A stretch of 64,000 nucleotides of DNA from a virus. The stretch lies in the IMG/VR virus record IMGVR_UViG_3300046804_003617, positions 1 to 64,000 of that record; one strand, 5' to 3'. A program made the translations under genes and the position numbers. This document shows, in pieces, positions 59,773-64,000 of this stretch. The notes below the pieces were generated by a model. That model searched no databases. It saw nothing but the letters and a program-made list of their open reading frames with translations, and was not told the origin of the DNA. How positions within the stretch are numbered: the first letter of the stretch is position 1; every line of letters begins with the position of its first letter.

Positions 59773-61629
59773 TTAGTTTACTACCTCTGCATCTACCGTT
59801 TCGCCGTCCTTAGCTGGCTTTGGTCCCTTGTCTTTATATACAAGTTCGCCAAGCTTGCTAAGTTCGGAAATAGCATCTTTCATCTTTGACACATCATCGC
59901 TTTCAAGGGATTTCTTAGCATTTGATATACCTTCGTTGACCTTGGTCACGATGCTGTCTTCATACTTGTTGTCTTTTAGCTGCTTCTCCCAGCCATAGAT
60001 CATATTATCAAGACTGTTCTTGGTTTCAAACTTTTCCTTTGTAACCTTGTCTTTGTCGGCATTGGCTTCAGCATCGGCTTTCATCTTTTCAATTTCATCC
60101 TTGGATAGACCAGAGGAATTCTGAATTGTGATGTTCTGCACCTTGCCTGTGCCAAGATCTTTGGCGGACACGTGCAGAATGCCGTTGGCATCAATATCAA
60201 ATGTGACTTCGATCTGAGGAGTGCCACGAGGGGCAGGCGGAATGCCGTCCAGCTTGAAGTTGCCAAGACGCTTGTTGTCGTTGGACATAGGACGCTCTCC
60301 CTGCAACACAACAATGTCAACGGACGGCTGATTATCGCTGTATGTCGAGAATACTTGTGATTTCTTGGCGGGGATGGTCGTGTTTCTTGGGATCATTGGT
60401 GTCGCCACGTTACCAGCAGTTTCAATTGCAAGTGTGAGTGGAGTAACGTCGAGCAATAATACATTATTGACTTCACCCTTCAACACGCCACCTTGCACGG
60501 CGGCTCCAACTGCCACAACTTCGTCTGGATTTACACCTTGATTTGGAACCTTGCCACCAAACTTCTTGGCATAATCAACAACCTTTGGCATTCTGGTCAT
60601 ACCACCAACAAGAACAAGCTCGTTCAGTTCTGAATTGGACATACCGGCGTCTTTAAGACAGTTCTTGTATGGAGCATCCATACGTTCAAATAACTTTTCA
60701 CAGATCTGCTCCATCTTTGAACGAGAAATGTTCAAGTTCATATGTTTTGGACCAGATGCGTCGGCTGTTATGAACGGAAGGTTGACATCGTATGATGTAG
60801 CTGATGACAATGCTATCTTTGTCTTTTCTGCTTCTTCACGCAAACGCTGAATAGCCATATTGTCCTTGGACAAATCAACGCCGCTGTCCTTCTTGAACTC
60901 GGCAATCATATAATCCATGATAGCCTTGTCCCAATCATCGCCACCAAGGTGTGTATCACCGTTGGTTGCCTTCACCTCAAATACACCGTCCCCGATTTCG
61001 AGGACGGTAACGTCAAACGTACCACCGCCAAGGTCGAATACGGCAATCTTTTCGTCCTTCTTTTTGTCCAGACCATAGGCTAAGGATGCTGCGGTGGGTT
61101 CGTTGATGATACGCAGAACTTCCAAACCAGCAATAGTGCCAGCATCCTTGGTAGCTTGACGTTGAGAATCATTGAAATATGCGGGAACGGTGATGACAGC
61201 CTTCTTTACAGGCTGACCAAGATATGCTTCGGCATCCGCCTTGATCTTACCAAGCACAAACGCGCCAATCTGCTGTGGAGAGTATTTCTTTGCTTCGCCA
61301 TTCTCTGTAACTTCAATCCAAGCATCTCCATTCGGACCTTCCACAACCTTGTATGGAAGGTTTTTGATTTCTTCCTGAACTTCGCTGAACTTTCTGCCAA
61401 TAAGTCTCTTGGCAGAGAAAATAGTATTTTTAGGATTAGTAACAGCCTGTCTTTTAGCAGCCTGACCAACCAATCTTTCTCCAGTCTTTGTGAAAGCAAC
61501 AACCGATGGAGTCGTGCGAGCACCTTCGGAGTTGGTGATTACTGTGGCTTCACCTGCTTGCCAGACCGCCACGCACGAATTCGTCGTGCCAAGGTCAATA
61601 CCAATAACAATGTCATTTGATTTACTCAT
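59773..61629 (-). CDS. dnaK: DnaK (Hsp70) chaperone
   Basis: 618 residues from the ATG at 61627-61629, the start that puts the family's [12 protein letters not shown] at the N-terminus; a longer non-ATG start would add about 17 residues and overlap a hairpin. Motifs: DLGTTNS (ATP phosphate), [33 protein letters not shown], and the substrate-binding region with [13 protein letters not shown] and [10 protein letters not shown]. The C-terminus ends TVDAEVVN, close to the EEVK-type end of bacterial DnaK. Full-length Hsp70 is rare in phages. No DnaJ or GrpE gene is visible, so host partners are expected. It follows the small heat-shock gene. Confidence 0.93.
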   Translation of the reverse strand: MSKSNDIVIGIDLGTTNSCVAVWQAGEATVITNSEGARTTPSVVAFTKTGERLVGQAAKRQAVTNPKNTIFSAKRLIGRKFSEVQEEIKNLPYKVVEGPNGDAWIEVTENGEAKKYSPQQIGAFVLGKIKADAEAYLGQPVKKAVITVPAYFNDSQRQATKDAGTIAGLEVLRIINEPTAASLAYGLDKKKDEKIAVFDLGGGTFDVTVLEIGDGVFEVKATNGDTHLGGDDWDKAIMDYMIAEFKKDSGVDLSKDNMAIQRLREEAEKTKIALSSATSYDVNLPFITADASGPKHMNLNISRSKMEQICEKLFERMDAPYKNCLKDAGMSNSELNELVLVGGMTRMPKVVDYAKKFGGKVPNQGVNPDEVVAVGAAVQGGVLKGEVNNVLLLDVTPLTLAIETAGNVATPMIPRNTTIPAKKSQVFSTYSDNQPSVDIVVLQGERPMSNDNKRLGNFKLDGIPPAPRGTPQIEVTFDIDANGILHVSAKDLGTGKVQNITIQNSSGLSKDEIEKMKADAEANADKDKVTKEKFETKNSLDNMIYGWEKQLKDNKYEDSIVTKVNEGISNAKKSLESDDVSKMKDAISELSKLGELVYKDKGPKPAKDGETVDAEVVN

Positions 61630-61640
61630 AAATTTGGTTG

Positions 61641-61670
61641 TTGAGCCATATACATTGGCATATGGCCCAA
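61641..61670 (-). promoter_or_regulatory. Inverted repeat/hairpin upstream of dnaK
   Basis: On the coding strand TTGGGCCATAT and ATATGGCTCAA pair around eight bases (11 bp with one G-U), ending 11 bases before the ATG. A TTGACA at 61674-61679 lies just upstream. The arrangement recalls CIRCE-type operators or an RNA thermosensor, but the bases do not match CIRCE. Confidence 0.5.
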
Positions 61671-61690
61671 CATTTGTCAACTTTTATTTT

Positions 61691-62143
61691 TTATAGGAGT
61701 TTTATTTTTTGTGCCTTCTTTTCTTCAACGGTGACACGCGGAAGTGTGACCTTCAGTGTGCCGTTTGTAAAGTCGGCTTTGATTTTATTCTTATCAATTC
61801 CTTCACCGACAGTGAAAGAACGTGTGAAGCTGGAACGCTTGATTTCCTTGTAGATATAGCGACCTCTGCTGCCATTCACAGACTCGGGAGCCTGCTTTTT
61901 GCCGCCACGAATAACAAGTGTATCTCCTTCCAGTTCAACTGAAACATCATTCTTGTCAAGACCGGCAAGATCGGCTTCAAGTTCATATTTGTCGTCATAT
62001 TCAACAACATCAACTTTTGGATAGCTGACCTTGTTATAAGACCCGGCGAACGGTGTTACGCCGAAGTTATTGAAAACATCGTCAAATAGACGATCAAATG
62101 GGGTGAGAAACTCATCCCGTGTGTATTTTGTTAGTGTACTCAT
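61691..62143 (-). CDS. Small heat-shock protein (Hsp20/alpha-crystallin)
   Basis: 150 residues. The alpha-crystallin domain is intact: PKVDVVEYDDKYELEADLAG, VSVELEGDTLVIRGG, ERS-like RSSFTRSFTVGEGID and the C-terminal FTNGTLKVTLPRVTVEE, ending in a short IKLL tail (IxI/L type). It binds unfolding proteins without ATP. T4-like cyanophages also carry hsp20. It lies 61 bases upstream of dnaK and is probably co-transcribed, giving a holder plus refolder pair. AAAGGA precedes the ATG. Confidence 0.92.
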   Translation of the reverse strand: MSTLTKYTRDEFLTPFDRLFDDVFNNFGVTPFAGSYNKVSYPKVDVVEYDDKYELEADLAGLDKNDVSVELEGDTLVIRGGKKQAPESVNGSRGRYIYKEIKRSSFTRSFTVGEGIDKNKIKADFTNGTLKVTLPRVTVEEKKAQKIKLL

Positions 62144-62165
62144 ATTTTATATCCTTTTGTTTATA

Positions 62166-62187
62166 TCGGCTCCATTATGGACACCGA
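62166..62187 (-). promoter_or_regulatory. Stem-loop in hsp20 leader
   Basis: TCGG(C)TCCAT/ATGGA(CA)CCGA, a nine-pair stem interrupted by small bulges, in the leader RNA of the hsp20 gene. It is just upstream of the ribosome site. It may be a thermosensing or stabilising element; not proved. Confidence 0.4.
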
Positions 62188-62201
62188 CATATACACTATA
62201 T

Positions 62202-62212
62202 CACGTTTCGTG
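62202..62212. promoter_or_regulatory. CACGTTTCGTG palindrome upstream of hsp20
   Basis: CACG and CGTG arms around three bases. It sits just beyond the stem-loop in the hsp20 upstream region. A possible binding site for a repressor. A weak CTGGCA/TATATG pair with a 17-base spacer spans it. Confidence 0.35.
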
Positions 62213-62249
62213 CCAGAGGTTTTGACACACCTCTTCCCTCTAAAGACAC

Positions 62250-62275
62250 AAAAAAGGGCACCATTTTGGTGCCCC
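62250..62275 (-). terminator. Rho-independent terminator after HD hydrolase
   Basis: GGGCACC/GGTGCCC 7-bp stem, five-base loop, then TTTTTT on the coding strand. A second hairpin CTGAGAC/GTCTCAG (62290-62308) overlaps the HD gene stop. Confidence 0.85.
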
Positions 62276-62304
62276 ATTTTGTCACACGCCTGAGACGCCT
62301 TGTC

Positions 62305-62982
62305 TCAGCCTTCTCGCTTCGCAACATCGTGTTCAGCATTGCAAGACAGATAGTCCGCAACGTGAATAAGACGAGCAAGATTATTTCTCAGACCCTTTTC
62401 AGGATCGTAAGTCTTTAGATAAGAAGCAGATGCTTCGTCATACATTCCATCCGACAGCTTGATGGCAAGAGTTTCTTTCCAAGTTAGAGCAATACCAAAA
62501 CGCTGTAGATTATACAATGCTCTGTCTGTAACTTTCCAAAATTGGTTCTTGGTGTTATGCTTAAACAACAACCCTTGCTTGTTCATAGACCATTCATCTG
62601 TATTTGGAAGATAATATGGTCCGGTTTCGTCACCAAGCTTGCCAAGATCGTGGTGAATAGCAGCCATAATGCGCTCTTCATCGGTATAATCAATCTCTCC
62701 ACCAATGGTCTCGTATAGCTTCTGTACACCTCTACTGGTCTTTTCTACATCCAATACGTGCTGTAGATATCCACCAGTATGAGCGTTATGATAATGCTTC
62801 TTTCCAGAAGCAGGAGCAGTGGCAAGCTGCAATCCAAGATTATCCTCGGAATACATCACCAACAATCTTTCCAATCTTTCGCCGCTGAACTTTTCTTTCA
62901 AGAAATCGATGAAATAATCATAGTTTTCTTGGATCTGACTTTCGTTTAAATCTGAACCGTGTCTAAATGTTTTATCACTCAT
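62305..62982 (-). CDS. HD-domain metal-dependent phosphohydrolase
   Basis: 225 residues. HD superfamily motifs: HNAHTGGYLQHVLDV (His68, His75), the HD pair in AAIHHDLGKLGD (His111, Asp112) and a later Asp in HVADYLSC. HD proteins cleave phosphate esters of nucleotides or RNA. In phages they are thought to act on nucleotide signalling molecules or deoxynucleotides; substrate here is unknown. The domain is ordinary in length and no other fused domain is seen. A sigma70-like promoter precedes it and a strong terminator follows, so it is a separate unit. Confidence 0.85.
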   Translation of the reverse strand: MSDKTFRHGSDLNESQIQENYDYFIDFLKEKFSGERLERLLVMYSEDNLGLQLATAPASGKKHYHNAHTGGYLQHVLDVEKTSRGVQKLYETIGGEIDYTDEERIMAAIHHDLGKLGDETGPYYLPNTDEWSMNKQGLLFKHNTKNQFWKVTDRALYNLQRFGIALTWKETLAIKLSDGMYDEASASYLKTYDPEKGLRNNLARLIHVADYLSCNAEHDVAKREG

Positions 62983-62991
62983 AATGACGAC

Positions 62992-63020
62992 ACTTTATCA
63001 AAGATATATGTGCCAGTCAA
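62992..63020 (-). promoter_or_regulatory. Sigma70-like promoter before HD hydrolase
   Basis: Coding-strand TTGACT (63015-63020), 17-base spacer, TAAAGT (62992-62997). The preceding TTATAATTTGAC matches the deformylase promoter. Confidence 0.55.
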
Positions 63021-63030
63021 ATTATAAGAA

Positions 63031-64000
63031 TCAACATTCTTTTCTTATTTCTTTAGCGTAATGATGTACTCGGTTGTGATTGACAAGCGATGCCATAAGC
63101 ACGGCGCTGCGCAATCTTCCTTTTTTCATCGTCTGGTATGCCTGACTCATTATGGTCTGCTCGAAAGGTGCGGCGAAAATGGTTTCAAGGAATATCTTGT
63201 AGTTTCCTGCCTTGGTCATAACGCTTGGCCAATTGCTGTAATATACATCTCCGACCAAATAACTGAGACCATCAATGCAACCGGATTCTTTCCAACGCAT
63301 ACGATGCTTACCATCTGGGAAATATTTGTTCTTCACAGTTTGCGGAACATTGTGCCAAGCCCATTGCTTATGATGATCACCAAAGAACTCGCTGAATGAG
63401 ATCTTGATGAAATCCAGTTTTTCCTCCTCGACTATCTTGATGCATTTTTCCAGCCAGTTATCACAATGCATATTAAGTCCATTCTTGCACAATATGTTCT
63501 TATCCTGCATAAGCATATCGTCTTCAAACCACACGATATATTTGGCTCCACTGTCGTGGAAATGCTTTGCTGCCCATTGACGAGCACCACATACTCCCAT
63601 ATTACCCTTGCGTATGACTTCAAATCCATACTTCTTGGCAATCTCATCAAATTTAATCATCGCGTTCTCGTCTATGCTGTTGTCGATGAGATATTTGTTT
63701 GTTCCGTTAAGCAGTTCCGGATTATATTTCTCCATACTGTCAATAAGCAGCATAAGCTGGTCCGGAATGTTGAAACAAGTGATATACAAATTTACTCCCT
63801 TGCCGGATTTGTTCAATGCAACCTCTTCCTCGCTTTGAAAATATTCGACATCGTCTGGTATATTCGTCTTTGATATGCTTATTTCCTGCTTTGGCAAAGG
63901 CATTTGCTTTACTCTTTCGAAAAATGTGGATACCAATCCATCGCTGTTGATCATCTCGACATTTGTAAGCTCCGGATGCAAATACGTAATCAGTGTGAAT
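63031..64000 (-). CDS. Glycosyltransferase (GT-A), N-terminus beyond window
   Basis: At least 316 residues from an internal TTG. The frame stays open to the right edge (upstream codons read FTLITY before LHPELTN), so the true start probably lies outside. A GT-A core is seen: VNLYITCFNIPDQLMLLIDS, NMGVCGARQWAAKHF, and the metal-binding motif YIVWFEDDMLMQDK with EDD, then WKESGCIDGLSYLVG. It resembles family-2 type enzymes. It is not clustered with the main glycosyltransferase block but has a similar character. The C-terminus is complete. Confidence 0.7.
   Translation of the reverse strand, partial: FTLITYLHPELTNVEMINSDGLVSTFFERVKQMPLPKQEISISKTNIPDDVEYFQSEEEVALNKSGKGVNLYITCFNIPDQLMLLIDSMEKYNPELLNGTNKYLIDNSIDENAMIKFDEIAKKYGFEVIRKGNMGVCGARQWAAKHFHDSGAKYIVWFEDDMLMQDKNILCKNGLNMHCDNWLEKCIKIVEEEKLDFIKISFSEFFGDHHKQWAWHNVPQTVKNKYFPDGKHRMRWKESGCIDGLSYLVGDVYYSNWPSVMTKAGNYKIFLETIFAAPFEQTIMSQAYQTMKKGRLRSAVLMASLVNHNRVHHYAKEIRKEC

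Noticed and set aside
61629-61680. Longer DnaK from an upstream TTG
   Set aside because: It would add about 17 residues not found in Hsp70s and translate through the hairpin; ATG at 61629 gives the standard N-terminus.
1-64000. tRNA genes, integrase or attachment sites
   Set aside because: No cloverleaf candidates, recombinase motifs or long direct repeats outside coding repeats were noticed in the short gaps.

Overview
The window looks like one 64-kb piece of a large T4-like tailed-phage (myovirus) genome. Every convincing gene lies on the minus strand, so genes are read right to left. Evidence is a gp17-type terminase, gp20-type portal, gp21-type prohead protease, gp25/gp6 baseplate wedge, a gp55-type late sigma factor, a primase and an Mre11/Rad50-type nuclease. 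No rRNA, tRNA, CRISPR, integrase or insertion sequence was seen. The host cannot be named; many genes lack a clear Shine-Dalgarno sequence. No gap without a gene exceeds 300 bases.

Layout, left to right. 1-9287 is the head module: a truncated scaffold-like gene at the left edge (the major capsid gene probably lies just outside), small core-like proteins, protease, portal and terminase. 9291-20307 is an accessory block: a small transglutaminase-like protein, five glycosyltransferase proteins (one ending in an autotransporter-heptosyltransferase-like domain with its four-Cys iron motif, one fused to an FkbM methyltransferase), a zinc-ribbon protein and a 964-residue protein joining an NMNAT-like domain, a Pol-beta nucleotidyltransferase and a nucleic-acid-ligase-like domain. 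20357-30674 carries two paralogous small proteins, a 2557-residue Ser/Thr/Asn/Ala repeat fibre ending in an S74 chaperone, and a tail protein. 30708-35428 is a DNA metabolism island (fused Mre11-Rad50, primase, RuvC-like resolvase). 35448-52734 is baseplate and tail, including a tail protein with a seven-bladed FG-GAP propeller and dockerin-like repeats. 52763-64000 holds the late sigma factor with an AT-hook, deformylase, a membrane coiled-coil protein, a papain-like peptidase, a DNA methyltransferase, an unknown 509-residue protein, DnaK, a small heat-shock protein, an HD hydrolase and a glycosyltransferase cut by the right edge.

Two promoter-like classes recur. A coding-strand element TATATATTTATA lies 4-25 bases before a dozen genes, mostly head and tail genes, and about 92 bases before the scaffold gene. 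TTGACA-like/TATAAT-like pairs precede non-structural genes (glycosyltransferases, primase, deformylase, methyltransferase, HD hydrolase). The class upstream separates candidate late from candidate early genes.

Several proteins begin with a short amphipathic segment resembling LIRETIEE, rich in IxE/LxE. This recalls the T4 capsid-targeting peptide cleaved by gp21. It marks small head-module proteins and, far from that module, a papain-like peptidase and an unknown 509-residue protein, both with the late-type element; the ligase-like tri-domain enzyme has a weaker version. My main inferences are (1) a set of enzymes packaged in the capsid and (2) a glycosylation cassette that may modify the Ser-rich fibre. 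Both are hypotheses from sequence reading only.
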